From Eopsaltria australis (taxonomy: Eukaryota > Chordata > Aves > Passeriformes > Petroicidae), in NCBI GenBank assembly GCA_034509425.1, contig JAVTVJ010000012.1, positions 7,971,001 to 8,035,000 of the forward strand: a stretch of DNA of 64,000 nt, in the 5' to 3' direction. The notes under the pieces were generated by a model. That model was not told where the DNA came from, searched no databases, and saw nothing but the letters and a program-made list of their open reading frames with translations. The position numbers were made by a program, and so were the translations under genes. Positions 11,210 to 23,800 of the stretch are shown here, piece after piece. How positions within the stretch are numbered: the first letter of the stretch is position 1; each line of letters opens with the position of its first letter.

Positions 11210-13216
11210 AACATTTTTCAACTTGAATTTTGGGGGGAAGGAGGGGGCACAGAGAGAGGGGGAAGATGTTGCATCAGAATGAATGAACAAAGAGTGAAGA
11301 TATATGAGTCTTTGCATAACTGTGTCTATGTATCTTTGTGTCTATTCTGTGGCACAGTTGAATGGAAAATGGCTTCCCACGACCAAACACCTTTGGACAT
11401 TTTATGTGCCTATTCTGAGATGCTTACAATGCATAAAGGCCAAAAAAAAAAAAGAGTCCAGGAGTTCTCTGTAGCAAATAGCAGCTAGCTGGACAGAGAA
11501 GGAAAAGGTACAGGATTATTCCACCTTCCTCTTTCATTAGTTCAGGATTATTACATTATAAAAACACCAAAGTAATTTGTTATCACAGGAGTTTTGGGAG
11601 AAAGTCCAAAACACATTAAGATTTAGCCTTCTAGGTAATAGCCAAAGCCCTGACGAGAACTTCCCTTTGGGAGTTCTGCTTCAACCCATAAGGAATATAG
11701 CAGCACCAGTGAAACATGATTTCTGAGGTACATTTCAGAAGTCAGATATATGAAGACCTCAACTGTCCAACTGAGGATTTTGGCTAACTTCTATACCTTT
11801 ATATACCTTTTGCATTTAACACTATGAAGAACTATTTCAAAGTTTCTCAGTTGTCATAAACTGGCACTGAAGTCAATGAAACCAAGACAAATCAGCCTGA
11901 GTACACAAACTGCACTTTAGACTCACATATAACACACAATCCAGGTTAAGAGAGAATAAAGGGGGACAACCAGTACCTCTCTGCAGAATCTCTCCCTCAT
12001 GGAGACAGGAAGAGCATTTACAGGGGAGCTGTTCTAGAACAGTCATCACTCATACATTTATACTGCAACAACTTTTACAATTAATAGCATGGTACAGAAC
12101 AGAACTTGAACATTGTTTCTGTTCTGGATTGAAAATAATGGAATTAAGAATATTTGCTTTTCTATACACTTGTCTCATTCCAGAATACCCAGGAGTATTT
12201 CAGAGTATATGGAACCTTAGGTATAGACGCGCACTCTGAAAAATCTTCCTTACAAAGCAAAGAACAGTCCACAAAAAATCAAGAAGAAAATTCCATGAAA
12301 CTAAAATCTGATTATGGATTAGGTTTAGTCGAAACTATAAAAACTTATTTTACCCAATCCTGTAAGGAAGAGAAGCTTTAGTCCTTCCCTAGCATAAAGC
12401 AAAATATGAATAAGAAGAATCTGTAGCCAAATGGAAGCAGCTGGGTAATAATATACAAGATAATACTTTTAAATAGCAAATTTAGCATAGCTATGACAAA
12501 AAAAAAGTTCATCACAGCTTCATGGAAATATTAGATCACTTCTCCAGTCACTTTATTTAGTGAATCCCCATTAATGTTAGTTTTCTCATCAAAACTGTTT
12601 ATGGCAGCTTCTTCCAAAATGACCTCTCATTGTTCTGCAGGAGTTCTTGTCTAAACATAATACCAAATGAGCCCTGAAATAAGTCATGAGACCCAAAGTG
12701 ACATTATTATTAGGAAAATGCATTAAAAAATATTATTTTTCCAATGTCCTAAGAGGACAAAAGCTAAGACAAAGGAACGAAAGATTAAGCCATCAATTAA
12801 CACCATGCAGCCCAAGTCAGCAGATCAGCCTGAACTGAGCCCTCCCATACACTCATGTTTATAATAAACAGAGGGTTAATTTACCCAGTTCTGTTCCTTG
12901 CCACAGTGGGACCACAAAAAAGGAGAAAGATTTGTTGAACAATTCTGAAAATTGGTGCTAGGAGATAGATTCAGAGGAATGATTGTAATGTGGTGCTCTA
13001 TGTACAGAAACAGTCTTGGGGTGGAGATTTGTACCCAAGGCAGAATCAAACAGAAGGATTTATTTTCTTGTTGCTTTACTGTGTTCTTGTCATTTACTTA
13101 AGAACTTCAAGTTTTCTATAATGAAGTTCAGTGGAGGTGGGAGCTGGGGTGAAATGGTGAATGGCTGAATCTCTGGGGAGGCAGGAATGCAGCTGATGCA
13201 AGCAATGTTTTTACAT

Positions 13217-13238
13217 TGTAAATGTTTCTACATTTACA
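13217..13238. repeat. Short perfect inverted repeat (8 bp arms)
   Basis: Arms TGTAAATG and CATTTACA flank a 6-nt loop. Inverted repeats this size occur by chance in AT-rich DNA; there is no T-run or transcript context to give it a function. Confidence 0.5.
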
Positions 13239-16200
13239 GGTCTAAAGCAAATTCTTTTGTATCTGTTGCTGCACAAAAAACTCTCCATTGTAATAGAATG
13301 AAATCTGACAGTAAAGGATAGCTTGTACCAGGGCAGAGTTTGTGTTCTCCTTGCATCTATCACTCACATGGCAAATTGCACCACACACAAAAGAAACTGT
13401 GAAACTTCACTAAAGCACCCCTATATTCCATATTTAAAGCAAAATATCCTTCATTTTACTGAAATGAGAGAGTTTTGGTGGTTAGACAGCATGTTTAATA
13501 CTCCACTAAGTAAACTGAAATTTTAACAAGTATACAAATCTGAAAGCTGTCTCTGGCAGTGTGAGACAGCACAAAGTCTTCACAGAATCAGAGGCAATTA
13601 TAGCCCAAAGAAGAAGCATGAAGCGGGCATTCACATTTCATAAGATCATAAAAAAGTTGGCAAGCAAAGACCTCAAGAGATTGCCAAGCACACACAAGGA
13701 GGGGATATAAACTATCCACTATATTAAAACAAACAGAAGTTTGTTTACCTTGTACCTGAAGTTCTCCAGAGATGGAGATTCTGCTGTACTCAGCCACCTA
13801 CTTCATTGCCCTGGGTTAGAAGGCAGTCAGACCTAGAAGGAACTTAGATATCTCACTGTACAATCAAAACCTATTTATTTTTTTTTTTTATCCCTCATAC
13901 ATAAAGCCTTCTGAAATCTTTAAAGCTCATTCCTATTGTGAGGCAGTCCTCGGCCCATCTTCCAAATAGAAGCCACCTCTCCTCAGTATGAACTGATGTC
14001 CCATCTTACATTCTCTCAAAGGCAGGAGTTTGACTTTTTTTGCTAATTGCAAGGCATCATGTGAGCTGGTGGCTCTTTTCCAAGTAACAATAACGCATTA
14101 TTTTGCCATTTTCTTTAGCCATTTAAATTTAAGAGACTTTCAAAGTGTCTGGTGTCCTTCTGAACCATGTCAGGTACGGCAGAGTGAAAACTTCCCTGAC
14201 AGAATATAAAGCTGTGTACTTTTCTCTTATGAAGTACTGATCCTGCAAGTGCCTCCACATTCTGCCACACTACTGGGAAAGTATATATATTGCCAGTGTG
14301 TTTCATTGGGACCATGTGAGCAGCACTTCTGTAATCTCTTGCATGCATATGAGTCCTTTTAAGTGCATTAGCTTGATTTATAATAAGCAATAACATAATA
14401 GGGATATGAGATTCTGAAGTTAAATCAAGGTTTCTTAATAAAGTAAATATTAACTCTGATCATAGACGAGGGGAACTGAAGCACAAGGTACCTCATCTGA
14501 AATGACATAATCAATGCAAGCACTAGAGAAATGTGTAATTCTCCAGACTCCTCTTTGCACATCTCCCCTGTGTGGCGTCTGCCCTTTTAAATTAAGAAAA
14601 TAAGTCTTTTTAAAATACTGGATTAAGGATTCCTAGCATGCATTTTCATGCGGTAAGAGAGAAAGTTTGGACTTTATATTTCAAATGCACTTTAAAAATA
14701 GCTGAAATGCTTTCATAGTTTTGCAAAAAAAAAATGTTTTAAAGCATCCATTTTCATTAGTTGACATCCATTTTGACTGGAAGTCAAATATAGCACTACT
14801 ACTTGTTTCTTAAGGATTTTTATATGACCCTTCAAAATGCAAAAAGCTCCAAGATCAAGCTATCATTTAATCTCATGATTGTACAGCTGGGATAAAAATA
14901 CCAATGTTCTCCCACAAAAAGATACAATAAGGAAAAAGGATAGCGCAGAATTATGTATGTCTGGATAAATAGAAATTATACTGTCTCTCCAAAGCAGTCA
15001 AAAAAATCCCAGGAACAAAAACAAAAGCAAAGCAGTGCAGTCCTTAGGGCATAATCATATTTGCTGGTTCCCACTGGAAGGTACTGCATCCCCTCTCCTG
15101 CCCCTTCCTGAGGGGTTTGCAAGGCTGACCCATGCAAAAGGATGCTGAGTGAGCTTCTCCACACTTCGAGGTGAATGATCTCCCTGCACAGTAAGCAGAC
15201 AGCAGCCAGTATTCCTGCTAAATTAGTCCCAGAAGGGGCCAACTGGACATCATACAGCATGAATCAAGCACTTCCTACTCCTCCCCTAATCCCTGTTTAT
15301 CATAAACCTAAATCTAAACTGAAATCTTGGTTAGTGTGAGATGGAGTGATCAGTGCAGAACAGGATTGTTAGGAGAGAAATAAGCTGATGTTTTGGAGGA
15401 CAGCTGAAATAAGTCAAACCAGCATGGCAAATTAATTCGTTCAGAACACAGAGCAGAAGGCATTGCCAGAAGAGAGAGAAATAGTTAAAGGATGCTTACA
15501 AAAAATGCCTGGCTATAATACCATGTTTTGGAAAACGTTACTGCCCCAGGGGAATTATTAAATTGGAGTGTTGTAGGATCAGCTGACACTCAAATCAGAG
15601 AAACCCAGAAAAAAATTAAGGAAGGTCTTAGTTGCAATTAATGGCAGAGATCAGTCTGATTGAGAGGACCTCAGCTGAAAGAATGGAGTATCAGGACTCA
15701 AAAATATTGAAAAAAACCAAAACAAAGACAATTTTTTTCACTGTGCAAAAATAAAACTTCATTTGGACTGAGATCATCTGGAAGACCAGATTGCTTCTGA
15801 CCCACATAGTGCCAAACAGCAAAATATCTTGGGGACCTCTCCCAAGAAACAGACAAAATCGCTGCCCAGGGACAATTTCCCTGGCAATACCAAAAGGAAG
15901 ATAACCGACAGCTATTACAAGAAATAGCAAATCTGCCAAACGCCCCCTTGCTGGTAACATGTGCCAGGGCTGGGACAGACACATGCAAATCAGTGCTACT
16001 ATAATGGTGTAAAGCATCTCAAGACTTCAGGAGCTGGGGAAGGAGCAGATGATCAGGTGCTTTGGTCTAAAGTGGATGGTGAATAAAAGTTGCTTTTGCT
16101 TTCTGCAAGATCAGATTCTTTAAATCTCAAGGTGATGCTAATAAGGATCTAGTTTATGCAAATAGCAAAAAGCAAATTCCCTGTTCAAATCCCAACCCAG

Positions 16201-16245
16201 GATCTTTGTTGAAGTTGGAACTGCCACACGGGCTCTTTGGGCTGT

Positions 16246-16273
16246 TGTCTGTCTGCAAACAGACAGACAGACA
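16246..16273. repeat. CAGA microsatellite forming a perfect hairpin
   Basis: TGTCTGTCTG (16246-16255), a 4-nt loop CAAA, then CAGACAGACA (16260-16269), continuing as CAGA to about 16273. A tetranucleotide array therefore sits directly beside its own reverse complement. Either strand could fold into a 10-bp hairpin. Such inverted microsatellites can arise by template switching during replication. Confidence 0.85.
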
Positions 16274-17783
16274 GAAGAAAGCTGGTTTGACCAAACACCT
16301 TGGTTATATCCAAAGCTGTTGCCATCAGGAATGCACAGGCTAGAAACACTTTGCTCCTCATGCACCTTATCTGGGAAGGAACTTTATAAATTCTAAGTGT
16401 CAATGAGCATTAAAGGCAGGATATGGTTATCTGTATTCACAGATTTGCAGCAGCAAGTTTCTAGTGATGTACAAAATGAGAAATCCCCGCCTCATGCACA
16501 GGGAGAATTATACAGAAATTGCTACTCAGTCAGTGGTGTGCCACACTCAGGCTTGCTTCACACATACTGTTCAACTCATAGAAACGTAGAGATACACAAA
16601 CACATTGTGCCCAGATGTCTCTGGGCATTAAAAAAAATGTCATTAGAAAACTTTAAAAATAAATACAAATTTTAAACCAAGCCTTATATTCTTTAACATC
16701 CATGTAACCATGTCAAGCCATTTTGTTTCTGCTCCTCTAGGGTACTCATACTGCCTTTAAAAGCTCAAGAAAGACACTGGCTCAGGGCAGATTTTGAGGA
16801 AAATATATATATAAAATGGTAAGTTACTTGAAAATTGGTGTTAGAATGACCTAGAATGATAGAATGTTCCAACTTCATGTTGGAAAGAAATTATTATCAC
16901 TTGATGCTACTGTATTTTCTCCAGAACCACACAGTCTTTATTAATGAGAAAGCAGCAGCAGATTGAACTCTGATGCCCTCAATGTCTGGCTGCTGCACAG
17001 AAGCCCAAAAGCCACACATCGTGAGGGCACAGCAAACCTTCCCCCACAGGCTGGGTCCAAGCAGACAGGAAGCCACATGGGTGCTATTAGCTAATTCCCA
17101 GCCCAGGTTTTCCTGTGGTTTTAATTCTTTTGATGAAACCTTGAAACACAGAAGGCTGCTTTGTGAGGGCATCAGAAGACCTCTAAGATAAACCATTTAT
17201 CCTCCAAATCCTGGTACATTACTCATATGTGCCCTACAAACAGATATGTTGGCTCTTCTACCCTTGAGGGTCTGATTCTCAATTTTCAGTTAATTTTAAT
17301 CCTTTACATCAGCACAAAGTGAAAAAAATAATTAGAATAACTGTATACCTTGGCCTGAATTTTTCACTATTAGCAGTTATCCCACACCTGACACTACTGT
17401 TTTTTACTCAGGTTGCCTGGTCTTAGTTTTTCTTCTTCCTATGTCTGTATCATGCACCAGAAAGACATTTGTTTGTAATGACAGTCCTTTGTAATGCCTG
17501 TATTTTTCTTTCTTTTTACATTTCCAAACAGAACTGGATGATATTTTTCATGTCCATATTTTCCCCACCAAAAGCATAAATTTAGTAACATCCCTAAAAC
17601 CTTTAAATTCAAGTTGTCTCTTTAAACTCCATAAAAATAAATTGCAGAGATTTCAAAAGTCAGCAGTTTATTTTGACATTTCCAAACATGCTTGCTACAG
17701 CTGCTGCTCATTTCAGCATGCCCTTCCATGTTTAACACACTCCAATGTTCCCATTCAAGTTCAAATGCTCCATCCACCTCATA

Positions 17784-17798
17784 GACACACACACACAC
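17784..17798 (+). repeat. Short (CA)n microsatellite
   Basis: About seven units of alternating CA, in a low-CpG background. It is too short to be noteworthy other than as a possible length polymorphism. Confidence 0.8.
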
Positions 17799-18119
17799 TT
17801 TCTCACAACTCCCAGTGAACTGAAAAACCAATTACTCTGCCACCTAGTCCTGTGCAGGACTTGGCACTATTGCAAAAAGGGACTGGTGAAGGCAGGCAGG
17901 GTGACAGCAGTGCCAGGGGAGCTGGAGCAGAGGTTCCTGAGCTAGCAGAGATCTGATAGCCACAGTGCCCCACCGAGCTACCGAACCCTGGGTCTGAGCA
18001 AGGCTTATCTGCACAGGCAGACCCTGGAGCAGCTGTGGCTGTGCCATTCCCCATCCCTGCATGACAAGTGCTCTGTGATGACTTTTAAATGATTGCTTGA
18101 AATCACAGCTTATTAAGGC

Positions 18120-18520
18120 AAAACTTCCAAGCATGGTGCAGAGGTCTAGTGGCTCTGATGAAGCGAGTGCTGACTGAGCTCTGCTCGCCCAGGCAGGGCT
18201 CTCTGCTCTGCGTGTACCACCCTTACCTGCCTCAAGCTCTTTCATACAGAGCCTTTTTTCAGCTGGAAATCCCAGGAGGCCAGACGTCGATGTTTTGAAT
18301 TATACAACCAGTCCCTGCCGTCCACAGTGAGGGGTCAGCTCCCTACCAGCAAACTCATTTGTAACGCTGCACTTGTAAACTCCTGATAAAAGGCTCTGAT
18401 GGAACCACGCTTCGCTGGGTAGTGGCAATAAAACTGCACGGCCTCCTTTACATCATAAAAAGCTTTCAAAACCCTACCATTTCAGACTGAAGCTTCAGTG
18501 AGGCAACGGATATAAACCCA
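18120..18520. promoter_or_regulatory. CpG-enriched patch, possible regulatory element
   Basis: About ten CpGs occur across roughly 320 bp (gaagcgag, ctgctcgcc, gacgtcgatg, ccacgcttcgctg and others), well above the neighbouring background. GC content is moderate and there is no repeat match. A TATA-like gatataaaccc lies at the right edge (18509-18519). This could be an enhancer, a decayed CpG island or a weak alternative promoter. It falls short of a classical CpG island in density. Confidence 0.25.
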
Positions 18521-20642
18521 TAGAGGGGAGATTTACTATAAAACCTGAACTATTTTTAGGTGTTATCAGCCTAAAGGAAAACGTCTTTAAAATCACTCTA
18601 CAGGAGAATTTCAGTGATAGAGTGAAATGTTAAGTTCATTTTATTTCCATGTTTTTTGTGGGATTTCAGTGAATTGATTCTGACCACAGGGGTCAAGAAG
18701 ATCAAAAGAACAGTATGAGGGGAAAGAAAAAAGTTGCCTTATTCCAGGGGCTTGCCTTAAATACATGACAGAAGTTATCACAAATAATTAGGCTGATATT
18801 TGCTTCGAGTTACAATTGCCTTTTTAAAATTTCTAGTCTTGTTGTAGAGTGTTTAATGGGGTGACATATACCACAAAACTGCCTCTGGGACATGTGAGAT
18901 TGTTTACGTTCAGGTGCCCATGCCACCCTGGTAGCACACAAATGCAGATAAAGACTAATTCAATAAAGAAAAGAAAAAAAATACAAAAACCCAAACTTCA
19001 ACCAATAAAATAATTCTGACGATATTTAAAACTAATCAGTGTGAGGGTGAAGAATCAATGAGTAAATTACTTTGGAGCACTTCTCTTGAAGTTAGTAGGC
19101 ACTGGCCACATTGAGTCTCTATACTGAGTGCCAAGGGAGACCCTTGAAATGTCCTTTGGGATTGGACACCACAGATCTGTGACCAGCACAGGCTTGGGTA
19201 CCTCAGGAGCAGGGCTCCCAGACATAGACAGCACCACCAGGAATGCCCAGAGTTTCTAAGCCAGCTCACAGCAGATGCCCGCCAGCAGAGCCAGCCCATG
19301 CCCAAGACTGTACATAGTGCCTGGACTTGCACTTAGTGATCATGAAGGCAGATCTTAGCTTCCTATATCTCCTAAAAATAGATTTGGTAATTGTATAGAT
19401 AGAAAAACATATCCCTTCCTTCTAGACACTGCCATCATTTCCCCACCAGACAGTCTGACTGTCTCTCCTGAGCAGTCAAATAATTTTGAGGCAGATCATT
19501 GTCCCCTGAGTGCAGGAAACTGGTACAACTGTACACAAAGAAGAAGAAGATAAAAAAAGCATGGCAACACAGCCAGAAGACATTTATAATGCATATATTT
19601 TGCTTCAAGAAATGTGTTTTACGGAAGAGAAGGGGTAAGAGACAGGCCCTAGAGACAATGTCTCCCTATTCCTTATTTGTAAGCACATGCCCTTAAACAG
19701 ACCCTGAGAAATCTCAGGGTTTGACTACATGGAATTCTCCACTGCATGATCAGACCAAGTGTTTATCTTGTCCTCGAAGCAATATCCCACTGGGAAGACT
19801 CCTGCTCCAGCCTGACAAAAGGGTTTCCTCTTATTTCGAGAACTCTGTTAGGACCACTGGCACTCAGATCCTTGCACACTGGCCCAGCTGTCTGCAGGGT
19901 AACCCTGGATCCACAAGCCACATTGCCACACATGCACAAAGAGCAGTACAGTCAGGTTTATCCTCTGGCTGCCCAGCTCCCATTGCAAACCCAGGGCAGC
20001 TCCTTGTTAAGCCCTGCACACCCGTGGATGCAATCCAGACTGCCAGCATGGCACGGGGATGCTCATCTGTCTCACCCAGGATGGCAACAAAACTGCATCC
20101 CACAAGTAGCTTTCCCATTCAGCTCCAGGTGCTACACAAAGGTCTAGTCTGTGTCAATGCACTGAGATACATAAAACATTTATAAACACCAGCTGCCTCA
20201 AGATCTGCTAAAGATCATTCTTTTAGGGGTGTTCCTGTGTGTCTGCATTTACAACTTGTACATTTTTAAAAGATCAGGACTGTTTTGGAAGATCCCAGCA
20301 GGAGAGCCTGGTGTTTACATAGGGCATGCTGGCACGCAGCAATAGCTGTGGATGTAGCAGAAAGCCCTTTTCCTGGGTGTGAACCTGCATCTTGCAGAAT
20401 GAAACTCAAGCATGGCTCTCATGCTTCTCTAGGAAAACTTTGTAACAGATGATCCATGCATCTCCAGAGACAATATCACCATAGTATAAACAGTGCTTGT
20501 CATGCTGCCTGTATCCCAAATGTCCTTTTGTGGAACCAGCTTTGCAATTCTATTTCAGCCACGGAAATTTCCTGATGGACATCTGCCTCAGGGTGAATTT
20601 TGGAAAATTCCCAACAAATTCATACAACTTTTTTTATTGTCC

Positions 20643-20802
20643 ATAAAAAAAACCAATAAACAAAAACCAAAAAAGAACAAAATAAAAACTAAAAAAAAAA
20701 AAAGGAAAAATAAAAAGGAAGAAACTCCTAAAGACAACAAACAAACACAAAAAGAAAAAAAAAGAAAACAAAAACCAAACAAAAACCAACCAACCAACAC
20801 CT
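20643..20802 (+). repeat. A-rich low-complexity tract
   Basis: About 160 bp made almost entirely of A with interspersed C and a few G (motifs such as caaaaacc, aataaaa, ccaaccaacc). In open frames it gives lysine-rich and, on the other strand, phenylalanine/leucine-rich runs, which are artefacts. It could be a degenerated retroposon poly(A) tail, but no retroposon body is visible upstream. Confidence 0.9.
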
Positions 20803-23800
20803 CAAACTCTTGGTGACACAGTCATAAATTTTGTTCACGAAAAATAATTTAAAAATAAAGTTGGCCGCTTCTAAGAAAGAGCTTGGTTTGGTTTTGGAAG
20901 GGTATTGAATTTTCCTGTTTCCAGGAAAATATGCCAAAGTTTACTCAATCTCAGAGAAAAATCCTGTTTTACACATGACTACTAAAGGCTTATTTGAGTT
21001 TGGCATCTGAATGGCTTGCAGATTCCATCTGGACTGAGCATCCCCAGCCCAGAGCTTCAAAGGTTGAGCAAAGCTTCTGCTGAAATCTCTCTCACCAGCT
21101 GCTCAGGGTCACTTCTAACACTGGCAAAGATCCTGTAGGCATTCAATAGGCAGCCTTTTGCCTAAAAAGGGAAGGTATTTGATCTAAAAAATTGGCAATA
21201 TGACACACCACTCTTTGTCATGCCTCCAACAGTGACTTTAAAGTTGTGTGGAAAAAGCAAATTTGTGCCTAGCTATTAGAGCTATTTATTAACACCCCAC
21301 AAGGCCTTCATGATACTTGGATAGTAAAAATAGGAATCTATACCTAGATTAGACATGAAAATGAAGAGGAATTAAAGGACATGTGGCACAACTTTAGCCT
21401 ATGACATTGTTTTAATATGTATAAACACCTGCTTAAAAGGATTACTTTAACTGGGCCAAATTGCTAAGCAGAATTCAAATAAAAGGCTTTCCAAATAAAG
21501 GCTGAAAATCTTCTGAGTGGGACAGGGATGACAGACATGTGGACTCCCTCAACAGACAAGGATGGGAAACAGGCAGTGCATCCCACCTGAGGGCAGGCAT
21601 TTGAAGCACAACAGGCAAGTGTCTGTTTCCATGGACTCTGCAGAAAGCTTTGGGTGATAAGCTAAGTAATAGCTTGTAATACACACATCTGAATATAGGG
21701 GGAAATTCACCAAAGCAGACAAAAGAAATGGGGTAAAATTAGCAGAAGTTTTTAACACAACTGAGGTAGGAACATTTACTCACCTTCAATCAAAAGAAAA
21801 ATATTGTATTGAATTTCTCAAACACTCAAGACTTTCCCACATCTATCCTCAACCCTTTAGGCTTCTCAGTTCAAGTCCCCTTCGAAGCTTCTCCATCTGT
21901 GCTGTTCAGCAAGTGCTGAGAAGTTTTGACTTAGGGAAGACACTTGTGTTGATTTTTTATTTTGGGGAGTTTTGTGTGTGCTTATACAAAAGCACCTAGC
22001 TGAAACAGCTTGCTCAGGATCCTGTAAACATCTAGTTCCTTCAGGGTATGCTTGGAAGCTCAGCCAGGTATCAACATAATCATTCTTCATACCAGTAATT
22101 TGATATTTTTCCCCCTCCCTCTTTCTTTAATTCCCTTCAAAAGCATTTGCAGCTTTACAACTTACTCTGTAATCAATCAAATGATTATTTTAAAACTTTT
22201 CAGTTACTTTTTTTTCATGTTTGTGTACACGGCTTCCACCATGATTCACTAGTCCATGCCTGACCATTACTGACTGATTAACAGATGCATCATTGTGCTG
22301 CCTGGCAGGGAGCACTCCAGCATTCAGGTTTGGCAAATGGTCACGATGGAATCTAGGGGAAGTAACAAATCCTGAGGAAAGTATCTCTGAAGTTTCTGTT
22401 CCAACTTCGGTGTTTTCCAAGTTCCCTGAAGCCAATGTCACTGCTCTCTCACACAAGGACTGAGAGTGTTAGCATACATATATGTAAATTAAACGCCTGT
22501 TAACACCCTGGGGAAATTTAGAGAAGGCACCACATTTGGAAAACTGGACTATTCCAATTTCATCAGCTGACATTCTCACCTTAGAAAAACACCTTTAGCA
22601 ATCATCCTAAGAGTAGCATAAAGATTTCTTTTTAAAAAAAAGTGTCAGTGTAAGCACCAACCATTCTATCTCTCTAACTTATTTTATAGGAGCAAACTTA
22701 CTGGAGTATACTGTGAATACAGCATGTTCAATGCATCTCAAAATGTGTGAATTTGCCACTGAATTTTTTTTTTAATAGTCTTTATGCATAAATGTTCGTA
22801 TTGTAGGAGAATGTTGCATAGCTTGTCACACATATTTTCTAGACTGTTTTAGAGTTTCAATAAGGATAAACTAAAAGAATTATATCTACACAAGATTTCT
22901 CACTGAAGCCAGATAAGTATTTCATAGATGTCTTAGATTCATAGGTCAGGAAGAGTACAGATACATCTGAAAACTGTGAACCCATTTTCTAATGACCTCT
23001 GCATCAAAATCTGATCAGAGTGATAAACAGGCAAGAGCTGGAAGTCCTATTTAACTGATGTTTGTTCTGAGTTGTCAGTGTGGAAGAAAGTGTAGGACAT
23101 GAAAGCTGGGGCAATATCAGAGACAGTATCTTATCTCTACCCTATTAGCAGGAAAGAAAGATACACAGAGAACAGAGTCCCCTTATCTATGAGGGGAAAA
23201 AAAATTACCAGGAGATAAGAAAGAGGGGCTTGGATAGGGTTCTGGAAGAAAAAGCAACCAAATGCAAAGTTTGTTTGGTGTTGATCCCTTCATACTGTAA
23301 ACATAGAAATGAAGAACTAGAACTCCAAGTTCTTGGGGTTGCTCCATCTATGACCCTGAGCAAGAGTTACAATATCTGTGCTTTCCCTTTACAATTTGTA
23401 AAATACAACAGTAATGAAAAAAATTCCTTCCTGGACAATAATAGTATAAAAATTAAAGTTTCCACTAAAGAATTTTAGAACCACTTATGTTCATTTTTGC
23501 TTAAATTACTGGATTGTATGTCTAAGTTTTTTAAGTCACATGTAGGACTAAACATGAATAACTATCCAATCTCTAAATCTCTCAGGATTCAGGTATCAGT
23601 ATTCACTAAAATGCTTGAAAAAAAACCTATTAATCTACAATATTTCCAGGTTGGTGAAAATTCATGGCATTTTTTTCCTAAGGATTTTATTCTTGGAAGG
23701 ACACTGAAACACAGATTTGAAGTCAGAACCGTCCCCTACACTGGATATATTCAAACTTAATACTCCACTTACTTCTACTAGAAATCAACATATAGTGTCA

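Noticed and set aside
16848..16895. Possible inverted CR1 tail (gaatgatagaatgttccaac)
   Set aside because: Only about 25 bp resembles a CR1 end and the following sequence does not continue the match; too short to call.
19721..20185. 154-codon plus-strand frame with a second frame overlapping on the same strand
   Set aside because: Two frames and an antisense frame are open together in a GC-richer patch, a sign of composition, not coding.
20493..20816. Lysine-rich frame in the A-rich tract
   Set aside because: The lysine run is a direct translation of the A-rich low-complexity DNA.
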